Assembly: GCA_963965975.1 (NCBI GenBank)
Contig: OZ014411.1
Coordinates: forward strand, 9,363,501 to 9,427,500
Length of the DNA: 64,000 nucleotides
Reading direction: 5' to 3'
Origin: Xestospongia bergquistia
Lineage: Eukaryota > Porifera > Demospongiae > Haplosclerida > Petrosiidae
The notes under the pieces were generated by a model. The model saw only the letters and a program-made list of their open reading frames with translations, ran no database searches and was not told the origin of the DNA. The position numbers were made by a program, and so were the translations under genes. Positions 12,428 to 23,918 of this stretch are shown here, one piece after another (position 1 is the first letter of the stretch; each line of letters begins with the position of its first letter).

Positions 12428-12684
12428 AATATAGATTGAATAGGAGATTAGAAGTCAGTTGTTGATTCTCTTCTTTAGTGGCAACAGACAGAAAATTTAC
12501 TGAAGGTATTTATTTATCTCCATGAAGGAATGTTGTTAATGTAATGATTAATACTTTACAACTCATTGCAATTAAATGATGTATTATATTGTTATAGTGC
12601 TTCAAAGTAAACACCAATGCCAGTAGCAGTTTATTTCAATCTTTAGAAATTTAAAAAGTGTCTAGATATTAAACAACGAAAAAT

Positions 12685-14234
12685 ATGGAAGTTAGTGAGA
12701 ATGCTGTCCATCTATCCAATTCGAAGTCAACAGTTGAAAAGTTAGAACTTTCCATATCCAAAGAGAAAAGCTCTTTGAGATCAAAGTACAAAGGAAATGC
12801 TGTGAAGATCAAAGGGAAAAGTTTGCTCTCTAGTTCACCTGATCTTGAGAACACTACCTGCTGTTGTTGTAATATTTCTCCCAAAGTTTCAAAATGTTTG
12901 GAAATATCAGCACTTACAATTGGTATAGTGATTGTGCTAATTTTGCTATCTATTCCAATAATAACCCATATTAATCAAGTGAGTAAATCATAATAAGGTA
13001 GTATCATTATCTTCTTATGTCATTAGGACCTAAAGAAAAGACAAACAAACATTAAGAGCACTAATACAACTGTAAGTAAGACATCATGATAATGACAATA
13101 TTGAGATAGACCTAGTAAAAATATCAATATATTGGTAGTCACCCTCATAATAATAGACTACTATAGAATGGATGGTTAATATAGGAGAGATACGTGTCAG
13201 GTCTACTAAGTATTAAATGTGAATTCTGTCTAATATGTCATGTGTATTATATATTTAGTGTTCTGGTTATGGATCAAAGTCTTGTTTACAAGAAGATGTA
13301 TCATGGAGTTTAGTTCCTGCCATTAATAATGACTCAAAATGTCACTCTAAAGTATATTCAGGAAGTGCCTGCTCCTCCTTCCTCTCGAGCTGGCAGACCT
13401 GTGCACTAGGTGGATCAACGTCAGTGTTTATAAATGATTCTTCTTTATTTTCAGAAGTGAAAGTTAAAGACTTAATAACACAATTAGGTAAGACAACAGC
13501 ATAGAAAATAAAATACTTATTTAATTTGTTTGCTTATTTTTAACAGCTCAACTCCCTGACTCTTATTCATCCTGCAAAACAACTGGTGCTTCTTTTCTTT
13601 GTCAATATATTTTCCCTCTTTGTGACTGTGCAACTGGTGATCTATATTTGTCTTCAAGAGAGACTTGTGAAGAAGTTAGCACTGTAACATGTGGGACATT
13701 GTGGTCACTACTAGAAAAACTGATCCAACCACTCAAGTTACCAGATTGTTCAACACTACCCCTTGCTACATACCCATCAGGTATATACATGTACACAATT
13801 ATCTCACATAAAAGTATTGTATATATATAATTTAGATACAAGTGGTTCTGGTAACTCAAATCCTAGTCTTACGACTGGTAACTCATCTTTACAGCAAGAT
13901 ACAGTTTGTGATGACCAATTCATTAAAGTCAATGGAACATGTTATGCTAGATGTGATAGTTTTGAACAGAGTCCACATGATGTCACTGTTGCTCTAGACA
14001 TTGTACAAATTTTTGCTGCTTCTTATGGAATTATTGTTGGAGCTATTGTTCTTATCATTTCAATTGTTCGATGGAAAACAATGTATATTTGTCTATATAA
14101 ATAATCTATTTATTAAATCTCATATATTCCCTATAATTTTAGGTTGTGTTTTCCTTCAATTTTCATTGTTTACATGACAACAGCCTGTTGTATTATAGGT
14201 AAGCTAATACCTTATCTCTCTCTCTTTCAATCTT

Positions 14235-14269
<35 letters not shown>

Positions 14270-15570
14270 GCTGTGTTTATAATCATATCACCAATTAATA
14301 GATCCAGATTATATTGCAGTTCTGATGCTATAACAAAAGAAAGTTTCAATAATCCAACTATATTTTGCACAATATCAGGTCTGTGAATAATTTACTACAT
14401 TGTCAGAACTGAAATTGATTGAATCATTACGTATTTCTCATTAGGAGCAGTGTTCCATTATTTTTTTCCCAACATAACATTGTGGTGGTTCTTCCATGTT
14501 TGTTCTATATTTTATAAAGTTGTATTTCCCTTGAAAAGTAAACAGTATGAGAAGAAAGAAAAATACATTCATGTAGTTTTAGTACTTGCTGGTAAGCAAT
14601 ATAATATTGTTGGTTATCTTTAATTGAAAAAATTATAGTAATTAATGTTCTTGTTGATAGTTGCAGTAATTGCATAGCATGATAACATTATATAATTATG
14701 TCATATTCACTTTTATACTAGGTATCTTCATTCCCATACCTGGTTTATTACTAGCACTCTTGGTTCCAGACTGGGGTTACATAGTTAATCAATATCCTCC
14801 ATTTATATGCTCTCCTCAAAATCCAAATTTTTGGTACTATACAGCAATGTTACCTCTTAATGTTTTATTAGCTATTGGGGCTTCTTTGTTTGTTGTCATG
14901 TTCTGGACAATCCATAAAGTAAGGGAATTTAATAATAGTAAATACCTTTATATATTCCTTGATATTTCTATTACCATTATGTATTTTGTTTATCTAAGTG
15001 CAACTATGATATGTACTGTTTTATGATATCAACACAATGTAAATTATAGTACATAAACTATCACTTTATAGTTATGATGTTGTCTATTGAGGGTTTTGTT
15101 ACATCTTGTAGCATCAAGGTATATTTCCGGATCCTACCAGAAACAAAAGCAGTTTTAGTATCAGTACAGCAGAGAGAAAGATTCTTTTTGTGTTGTGTTA
15201 TTATGTTATATTTGGTGTTGTTATTTTAGCACATTATGGAGTCAATACAGCAAATCAAGATTTATTCAAAGATGCTCTAGTGATGTATTTTCATTGTCAA
15301 GCATTAGGCCATCCTCCAAATCAAACATCACAGTGTGATCAGAAAGAATATCAGCAATATATCTACCCTGAGCTTGCAGCAACCAGTTATTTGATGATGG
15401 GATTGATTCCCTCAGCACATTTAGCTTTTGTTGTCAACTGGAAGACTACATTTGACAAACTCATGTCTTTTGTTCGATATTACTGTCATTTAAAGATTGT
15501 AGGGAAGAAAACTTACTCTTTTAATAATCCAGACAAAAACGAGACTAAATTGTGCGATGTTCCTACATAA
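12685..15570 (+). CDS. Frizzled-like 7TM receptor with N-terminal membrane anchor, copy A
   Basis: Ten exons: 12685-12978, 13027-13071, 13259-13487, 13547-13780, 13836-14082, 14143-14198, 14271-14378, 14445-14591, 14722-14918, 15112-15570; 671 aa. Order: cytosolic basic tail (1-72, Cys cluster 59-62), membrane anchor (about 73-95), linker, cysteine-rich domain (about 114-265: YSGSACSSFLSSWQTCALG, then FLCQYIFPLCDC, TCEEVSTVTC, LPDCSTLPLA), Cys-rich linker (TVCDDQF, CYARCD), then seven helices. Class F landmarks are CFPSIFIVYMT (TM2), PNITLWWFFHVCSIFYK-type TM3, DWGY with FICSPQN (ECL2) and the ALGHPPNQTSQC ECL3. It is the most diverged complete copy: longer CRD start (CSGYGSKSCLQED), longer tail, and WKT at 629-631 after TM7. 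Ligand and signalling are unknown. All introns are GT-AG. Confidence 0.85.
14221..14270. repeat. TC/CA microsatellite forming an acceptor tract
   Basis: A (TC)n then (AC)n run ends in ACACAG exactly at the exon 7 boundary of copy A, so the simple repeat serves as pyrimidine tract and acceptor. Other copies have non-repetitive tracts here. Confidence 0.8.
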
Positions 15571-17173
15571 TAACACTTGTCAATCCATCTATTGACTTTT
15601 TAATGTTATAATAATTAACGAATAGTTGATAAGTACATTGCTCAGCTGTTTCTTCACTACATGTAACTAGTTTTATTATTAGTATATTTGTTTAGACTAA
15701 CATTATAGAGATGTATTGAATGTAATGTGTGTAACATGTACATGCTTAGTAACTTAGTATTGTACTAATTATGTAAGTATTATTTCATTTTCCCATGTGC
15801 ACCTTCTTTAAAATAGTTAAATTGTCAGTAAATTATCCTGTAATCTTATAAGGCCAACTTTTGGCCCACTCATTTTGTCCAGAAGTTAATTAGGTCATAC
15901 CTAAATGTCTGTTGCTTCCTCTTCAAAGGACCTGGCCTTATCGCACGCCATTTGTAACTAAGTAATATCGTTATTGTATACAATATAGCATTATAGTGTA
16001 TATATGTATTTTACTTGTATTGTGTACATTATAATCCAAAACCCTAAAAATGTATGCACTATGTAACATGAAATGCATACATTATATGCTATAATGTATA
16101 CACTAAACGACAATACTTTTGTTACAAACTGTGTGCCATACAAGAAACTAGAAGCTCACAGAAAAACTCAGATCAGGCATTAGGGCGGGTAAATTGCGCC
16201 ACACCTTCGTTTAATTAACTTTTGATGTGATTCCCTTCATCTTCGAATTTGACATTATAAAATCAGTTACTTAACTGTCTGTTATCACTTCCTTTTGTGG
16301 TGCTCGTATAGTTGGTGATAAAAAGCTGGAAATTTCTTTCTTTGATATCGACTATCTTACTACTTTTCAGAAAGTATTAATCGTTCTAGCTCTGCTCACA
16401 TTGTTAGTAAGTGAGATACATTTTACAGACACTACTTAGGAGACTGAACAACGTCAACATTTAATGCATTTAACGTGTTCATTTTAAAGCATTGATAAAT
16501 CTTAAAATATATGGCAAAGTAACCTAGCTGATGTTAAGAAGTCATGATAACTAACCTGCATACAAACGTTTGACACGCTGTATATAACTTCTTAACAGTC
16601 CAGCAACATGTACCAAGTTTTTTTACTCATTTATTAGTTTATGAATCTACTAGGTTATTTAATTTCTGTTGTCTTACCACCTCATGATCAGTTACTGTTT
16701 GTAGCACTAACATCATTTCACTACTATACATTATAATATAATATAATATTTAGTAGTAATATGTGATCTAAGCAACCTCTATAAGTATGTCATAAGTTCA
16801 TAACAGAATCACATATTGAGTGTTTTTATTTATAAGGATTCTACTCTACAAATAGTACAACTATACCTTTGGACTTTACTCTTAGAGTAATGAGTTTACT
16901 TAGCTACAACATATAACTGTAAACAGTTTGTACTGGCAGTAAGTGTCAGTTGTATCGTACAACCCACCATGACTTTGCCTTTGAGATAATGGAAATTACT
17001 TAGATAACTAATGAATGTTTTTACTACTTTGTCTACTACTGTTACAAAAATGAGTATTATTATAACAATACATACCTGTCAGACCAGTTATGGTACAAAT
17101 TTATGGATAAATTTAGATTTTTCCATGTTATTATTATTTCACTTTGACAGCTACACAGTTTTACTAATTAATT
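15571..17173. other. Spacer between copies A and B
   Basis: No gene is seen. 15840-16400 is somewhat less AT-rich, with an imperfect TATAGCATTATAGTG / ATGCTATAATG symmetry near 15985-16105, possibly an old foldback element. The last ~110 bp carries the conserved upstream motif of the receptor family. Confidence 0.5.
17071..17112 (+). promoter_or_regulatory. Conserved upstream motif, copy B
   Basis: CATACCTGTCAGACCAGTTA followed by TGGTACAAATTTAT lies about 65-100 bp before the start codon. Near-identical blocks precede copies D, G and cassette K at a similar distance. This suggests a core promoter or 5' UTR element. Confidence 0.5.
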
Positions 17174-20100
17174 ATGAACGAGAAAGAAGTCAAAGACAAT
17201 TCTAAAACAATTACCTTTGTTTCCAATTCAAGTCCTCCAGTAGAAAAGACAGAGTTCTCTATAACTCAAGATATTACTGCCAAATCTAATGATAAGAAAA
17301 AGAAAATGAAGAGAAAGCTCTCTAGTTCAGAAGATGATACTACTACTTTCTGTTGTTGTAACGTTTCACCTAAAGTTGCAAAATGCATTGAATTTTCAGG
17401 ACTTATTACTGGTGTGGTCATTGTACTGATGTTGTTCTCTATCCCCATAATAAGTCATTATGTCCTAGTACGTGTAAAATAATGTACCAAGAATTATGTA
17501 TCATTAATTGATTATTACATTTTCTTGTTACATTCATAGGAAATGAAGAGTAGCCAGCCACTAAATACAACTGTAAGTAAAACTATACCATTGGCATTTT
17601 AATTTTTTGAAACTCCTCAAAAAGAAAAAAATGTATACATATATTTAGATATATGTATACATATATGTAAATATGTAAAATGATATACCAAGAATTATGT
17701 ATCATTAATTGATTATTACATTTTCTTGTTACATTCATAGGAAATGAATAGTAGCCAGCCACTAAATACAACTGTAAGTAAAACTATACCATTGGCATTT
17801 TAATTTTTTGAAACTCCTCAAAAAAAAAATGTATACATATATTTAGATAAAGAGAAGATACATTTATTAATTTGATTAATCATGACTATAGTGTGATACA
17901 TGTTTTGCTATGCTATTATTCACTATTGTAGCAAATGAAATTGTCAGAGTCCAGGGTTGCATGAATTAGAACATCCATATGTGAAAACACAATTATTCCT
18001 GATGATGTTGACGTTAATTGACAAAACTATAGGTTAAAAACATCCTTGTTGATTTAATTGTAAAGGCTTTATCAGCAATTAAAAGTTGAACAAGAGGTGT
18101 CTAGCGTAGCCTGTTCATTGTCACAAACAATGATAATATCAATAATTAAATTCTCAAAATTTGTCAGTTTGTTTAAGAACAAATAACTTTGATATATATA
18201 TATATGTAGTATGTGTGTATGAGTATAACAATCATTTGATGACCTGCTTCTACTTCTAAAATAATACACTATTAAAATACATTGGTTGTTTTACTGGATT
18301 CATAATCATTTAGGTTGAATTGCATACATGTTTTGTCTTATTTACAAATCAGTATGGAATTAGTATGGAATTGATTGTTTGAATGATGTCTGAAATGATA
18401 AGATACATTATTATTTTTAGCTAATAGCTACATAAACTGTCAATTCCAGTTACATTAGTTATCAATTCAATGTTATGTTTACTACATGCAATCTGTATAA
18501 CCAAGTATTAGTTAGTTCAAAATCAATTTTTACGATTGGTAGCATATTTATGCACTTACATGAATATAGACCAGTTGTATTGTAAAGGAGATTTACTAGC
18601 TATTGAAATTTGTGTTATCAATATATTGTTGTTGTTTTTTTAGGAGAAGTCCACAATTTTCTTTTACCAGGATTTGTGAATTCATTTTATTTCCTTCTTA
18701 TAGAATGGAATGAATAAACTTGCACTTAATTACTAGAATAGATTACTTTGTAGATGAAATGTGGATTTCACCTCCATAACAGCTTTACTTTGTCTGTTCT
18801 CTGATGTTAAATGTAATGAAAGTATGGCCAACCTAGTTAATTTTTATGTCTCAGCTCAGGAATATACTGTGTGTGTTAGTATTAAAATTATATGTGTACA
18901 ATATAGTCATGTAGAATTAATCTACTATGGTATTTGGCAAGTGTATTTCAATTATAGAGAATTAAAATGACACAATTATGACATTTGCACAAAGAAGTTG
19001 AGCACAATAACAGACTGCCTTCTCAATAGATGGGGACAGCAGTATGAGGAAGAGATTACACATGTTTGATGATGATGTTCGTCTTTACACATAGTTAAAT
19101 GTTTTGTTTATTATTTTTTTGCCTAATTTTTGTCAGCTCTGAATCTCCCTCTCTTATATAAGTAACATACTTTGCATAGTCAGTAGTTATTGGTCATTCC
19201 ATAAGCATTCAATCACCTCTTCTTTATGTATCTATCACATTTAATGACCATTCCAAAAATGAATATTAATAAAACATAAGTTGAAATGTAGAAATGGAGA
19301 CATCTATATTTTGCTTTAACTAGACAATTTTTTAAAAAGCTGTTGATGAATGGTAAAGATAGTGTGTTATCAACTCAATATTTTGGAGTGTCCACTTTGT
19401 ATGTAAGTGTATCTGAGGTGTACTCTAAGTAACCAGGCTCTTGTTAGTCTATGTTATGTATGAACACTAGCAACTCTAAAATCATATGTGCAATTCAAAG
19501 TTGTTAAAACTTTATTTCTATACATTGAATAATATTTCTGCTATCACATCCAGCATGTTTTGGAATGAGCGATAAATGCTATATCACTGCTAGTAAATAT
19601 TAGTGTAATAATATTTTAACTTTGTTAGTTGAGTTTCGTGTTTGTCAATAGTTTCCCTTTTCTATGTGATGTCATATAATATGCATATCTTTACATTATC
19701 ACACTGTAAAAATTAAATTATTATTTTAACAATTAGTGGGTTACTATGGAATATAGAATTTATGTGAATTACTCATTGTGTAATTGTTTAGCATGTAAAA
19801 GTACAACATACTGAGAAATTACACAATGAGTAATTCACAAAGTTCGATATATTATGGTAAACCACCAATGTAAACTACAAAGTAATTGTTAAAATAATTT
19901 AATTTTACAGTGCGATCATTATCTGGATTAACTAGCCAGACTACTGACTCCAACTAATTGTTCATTTGACCTACTAACCAACATTCCATGCCTTTTAAAT
20001 TGTCTGCATGCATATAACAGATAGTATAATGTTTGCTAGTACGTATGCACAAGTAGTACATTTGATGGTATTTTCTTATATACTACTTGCTTATGGCTAG

Positions 20101-22883
20101 TATCAGCATGTCATAAGACTATATACATCATACATATACATCAACTCAGTTAACTTAATTATATCTGTTATAAAACAAACACAGGGATACACATACTCTA
20201 TCTTATTACTAGTCCTTTAACATTATAAATCATTACATAGAGAAACTAATGAGTGTCATACTCATACATATTAAATTTATGGTCCAGTGATTGAACTGTC
20301 CCACCTAGTTTCTCTCTTTGTTAAGGCATTATCTTGACTACTTTCTTTTGTCAATCTTAGAAAAGAGGCCTATATAGTCCCTTCATTGTAGCTATATTAC
20401 TATCCACTGATTCAACACTATAAAAACCATCACTGGAATAATTTTACAAATTATATGGTATGAAACCTATGAAGATTTATTGAATATAATCATTTTAAAT
20501 CAATGTAAATATCCCATCTTGTGCATACATATAACCAATTAAAAATGTTTATTTCATCATGCATAGATACTATTATGGCCATAGTTACTATGAGTTAAAT
20601 TGTGATAAGAAACAAACCAACACTATGAACAGTATGATTAAGAGAAAATTGTAATAACTGTAGAGTCTATAACTTTGCCTTTGTTAATAGTTTAATAAAC
20701 AGTCTAAGTATACATTTTTTGCCTTTTTGAAAGACGTTCTAATTACATATTCGTTTGTTCATACTTGTCTTTTGCTTAGGGTTTGTTTTATCAATATTTT
20801 ATTTGTATTTTCAGAATTGCTCACAAAAAGACTTATCATGGAGTGTTGTTCCTAAACTTATTAATGTTTCTAAATGTTGTGCTAATGCATATTCAGGAAG
20901 TGCTTGTTCTTCCTTTCTTTCAAATTGGCAAACATGTGCATTAGGTCAATCAACATCAGTGTTTGTACATAACACTAGTGGGTTATCAGAAGATAGAATA
21001 ACACAAATCATTACAAGCATAGGTAAATTTATAAATAAAGAAATGATTTTGTTAAGTATCTTTTAACTTAACAGCTCAACTCCCTGACACTTTTTCATCC
21101 TGCAAAAGAACTGGTGTACCTTTTCTTTGTCAATATATTTTCCCTCTTTGTGACTGTAAAACTGGAGATCTATATTTACCATCACAAGAGACCTGTGAAG
21201 AAGTTAGCACTGTTACATGTAGGGCACTGTGGCCACGACTGGAACAAGCATTACAACCACTCAAGTCACCAGATTGCTCTACACTACCTATGGCTACATA
21301 CCCACCAGGTATATACATATATATATATATATTTATATGGTATAAATGGATTTCTATACACAGATATAGATATTAGTGGTTCTGGTAACTTAGACATTAG
21401 TCCTACTACTGGTACCTCATCTTTACCTCAAGATACAGTTTGTGCTGATCAATTTATTAAAATCAATGGAATATGTTATGCTCGATGTGATAGTTTTGAA
21501 CAGAGTCCACATGATGTCACTGTTGCTGTACAAAATATACAACTGGTCTCTGCTTGTTATGGATTTATTGTTGGAATTGTTGTTCTTATCTTATCATTTG
21601 TGCGTTGGAAAACAATGTATGTTAATTATGACGTTTTATTTGATTTAACTATTGAATGTTTTTTATATAGGTTGTTTTTTCCTTCAATTTTTTTAGTTTA
21701 CATGACAGCGGGCTATTGTATTGTAGGTAAAGTATTATTATGTGTGTTCATTTCAATCTCTCATTGTCTTACTTTTTCAGTTTTTTTTATTATTCTTGGA
21801 CAAATTGATAGATCCAAATTGTATTGCAATTATGTTGCTATAACAAAAGAAAGTTTGAATGATCCATCTAAATATTGTCTTGTAACAGGTTGGACAATGA
21901 TATTCTCTATGAATAATTAGTCTAGACTCAAACTGATACTCATTATGTCTCTTTTAGGAACAGTATTTCATTATTTTATTCTCAACATGGCATTGTGGTG
22001 GTTCTTTCATGTTTGTTCAATATTCTATAAAATCATGTTCCCCTTGACAGCTAAACAATATGAGAAGAAAGAAAAGTACTTCCATATAGTTTTACTAGTT
22101 ACTGGTATGTTTCACTGTATGAGACAATGTAAATAACATCAATTTATGAATTTAATGAACAAATTACACTGATTGTCTCATTCCAATACTAGGTATCTTC
22201 ATTCCCATACCTGGAGTATTACTAGCACATTTTATTTCTGATTGGGGTTATGTAGTAAATGAGTTTCCTCCATTTTTATGTTCTCCTCAAAATCTAAACC
22301 TTTGGTATTATTCAGCAACTTTACCTCTTAATATTTTATTAGCTATTGGAGTCTCATTGTTTTTTCTAATGTTCTGGAAACTTCATAAAGTAAAGATAAT
22401 AATACTGACTCATTTTAATATTCTTTGTCTACACAGCATGAAGGCATATTTCGCACCAGGAAAAAAAGTAGTCTTGGCATCAGTACAGCAGAGAAAAAGA
22501 TTCTTTTTGTGCTATGTTATTATGTTATATTTGCTGTGATCATGTTGGTGTATTTTGGACTCGTTACAGCAGATACTGATTCATTTATAGAAGCTCTAGA
22601 GACATATTTACGTTGTCAAGCATTAGGACATTTACCAAATCAAACATCACAGTGTGATTCAAAGGAATATCAACAATATATCTACCCAGAGCTTGCTGCA
22701 GCCACCTATTTTTTACTGGGCTTTATTTCCACGGCAAATTTAATGTTTGTCATCAACTGGAGCACTGTCACCAAATTTTGTTCACGATATTATCGAAAGA
22801 AAGCAAAATCATCAAAATTTAATTTTGCTAATCCTCTTTTGCCCGTTGTGTCTGATGTCACAGTTAGCACTCAAATACAATAA
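17174..22883 (+). CDS. Frizzled-like 7TM receptor with N-terminal membrane anchor, copy B
   Basis: Exons: 17174-17467, 17540-17572 (with a near-copy at 17741-17773), 20815-21022, 21075-21308, 21364-21616, 21671-21726, 21781-21888, 21958-22104, 22193-22389, 22437-22883. With one copy of exon 2 the product is 658 aa, with both 669 aa; both are in frame. The N-terminal 98 aa carry a Lys-rich stretch, FCCCNVSPK and a hydrophobic anchor. The cysteine-rich domain spans exons 3-4. Exon 5 carries TM1 and may start at CAG|ATATAG or six bases later. TM2 is FFPSIFLVYMTAGYC, TM3 is LNMALWWFFHVCSIFY, and ICL3 is FRTRKKSSLGISTAEKK. The tail after TM7 reads NWSTVTKFCSRYYRKK. Intron 2 is about 3 kb, the longest except for D's, and holds a foldback element. 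Role: cell-surface receptor by architecture; ligand unknown. Confidence 0.85.
17480..17880 (+). repeat. Tandem 201-bp duplication containing exon 2 of copy B
   Basis: The stretch from ATACCAAGAATTATGTATC through exon 2 and its downstream AAACTCCTCAAAA…ATGTATACATATATT is repeated with a 201-bp offset (17540 to 17741). Both units keep acceptor, 33-bp open exon and GTAAGT donor. One substitution changes Lys to Asn. Confidence 0.9.
17774..20814 (+). other. Intron 2 of copy B
   Basis: This long intron is alignable by eye with intron 2 of C, D and G (for example the GTGAATTCATTTTA…AACTTGCACT block near 18675). It holds a foldback element at 19702-19915. No exon is supported between 17774 and 20814. 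Confidence 0.6.
19702..19915. mobile_element. Foldback MITE in intron 2 of copy B
   Basis: The left arm CACTGTAAAAATTAAATT…TTTTAACAATTA and the right arm TAATTGTTAAAATAATTTAA…TTTTACAGTG are inverted copies. An inner inverted pair GTGAATTACTCATTGTGTAA / TTACACAATGAGTAATTCAC surrounds a short loop. It is non-coding. A diverged fragment with GTAAACCAC…GTTAAAAT is seen near 63199. Confidence 0.8.
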
Positions 22884-23320
22884 TTGAATAATTGTCTTTG
22901 AAGTATTTGATTGTGTTTCATTATTATATATTACTTTTTTAAAAATAGTTTTAAGATAACGTTAGTGTTTTCTTTAAAATGTGATTAAAACTCCATAATT
23001 AAGCACATTGACTGGGAGAGGAAGAAATATGTTATTAGGAAATAACAATACACAGACAACACAAACCACAGTTCTGTTAATTTGAGAATAAAAAGGAAAA
23101 AACACTTCCTACAAGGAGTGTCATGACTCATCCAAAGTTTTGAATAATTACCCTAGATGTTATAGAAAACTATGTGGTATCTATCAAGGACATTGATAAC
23201 TCATACATATAAACATATGCACTCTACCAGTAGATAGATTATCATGTTATTCATTCAATCAAAGGGAATTATTAATATATTGTCAAAGACATATACATTT
23301 CCTCAAGAACGTATTCATGT
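22884..23320. other. Spacer after copy B
   Basis: Non-coding. The block CACAAACCACAGTTCTGT at about 23060 recurs near 33990 and 46920, so this is part of the repeated inter-gene spacer of the array. Confidence 0.5.
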
Positions 23321-23918
23321 TCACCTAAAAATCTAAATCTTTGTTATTATACAATAACTTTACCTAATAACATTTTAGTAGCTATTGGGGTGTCATTGTT
23401 TGTTCTAATTTTCTGGAAACTTCATAAAGTAAGAATATTAATAACTAACCATTTTAATATTTGGTTTCTTTGTCCACATATCATCAAGGCATATTTCACA
23501 TCAAGAAAAAGTGCTATTATCAGTACAGTTGAGAAAAAGATTCTGATTAAAATGTCTTATTTTATATTTACTGTGATCATGTTGGTAGATTTTGGAACTG
23601 TACAGCAAATTCTGTTGCATTCAGAGAAGCTCTAGAGACATATTTCTGTTGTCAAGCATTAGGACATCTACCCAATCAAACATCACAGTGTGATCCAAAG
23701 AATTATCAACAATATATCTATCCAGGATTTGCAGCAACTACTAACCTATTAATGGCATTTTTACTACAGCAAATTTAATCTTTGTCATCAACTGGAGCAC
23801 TATCACCAAATTGTGCTCATGACATCATCATAAAAAGGAAAGATCATCAAATGTTACGTTCCCTAATCCAGATTTACATGTTGTCGTTGATGTCACAGTT
23901 AGCACTCAAATACAATAA
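23321..23918 (+). pseudogene. Receptor pseudogene fragment (exons 9-10)
   Basis: The exon 9 end (CACCTAAAAATCTAAATCTT… to CATAAAGTAAG at about 23430) and most of exon 10 (from about 23487) match the intact copies. Exon 10 is broken by small deletions: the frame is lost near 23610-23640 and again near 23765, where TTTACTACAGC replaces the usual longer sequence. Exons 1-8 are absent. It is a dead copy lying directly behind B. Confidence 0.85.

Larger units (their letters stand above)
9402..12684. other. Intergenic region between MFSD5 and the receptor array
   Basis: This AT-rich DNA of about 3.3 kb separates the divergent MFSD5 and receptor copy A, so it should contain both promoters. The only structure I can support is two copies of a palindromic MITE (10281-10528 and 12195-12427). 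No open frame of note is seen. Confidence 0.5.

Noticed and set aside
12669-12884. Minus-strand open frames over receptor exon 1 (here and at 17266-17448 and 34591-34773)
   Set aside because: They are antisense shadows of exon 1, which shows conserved splice sites and coding pattern on the + strand.
17930-17975. Possible third exon 2 of copy B (CTATTGTAG then CAAATGAAATTG)
   Set aside because: No donor follows and the sequence does not keep the TNTT ending; it looks like a chance match.
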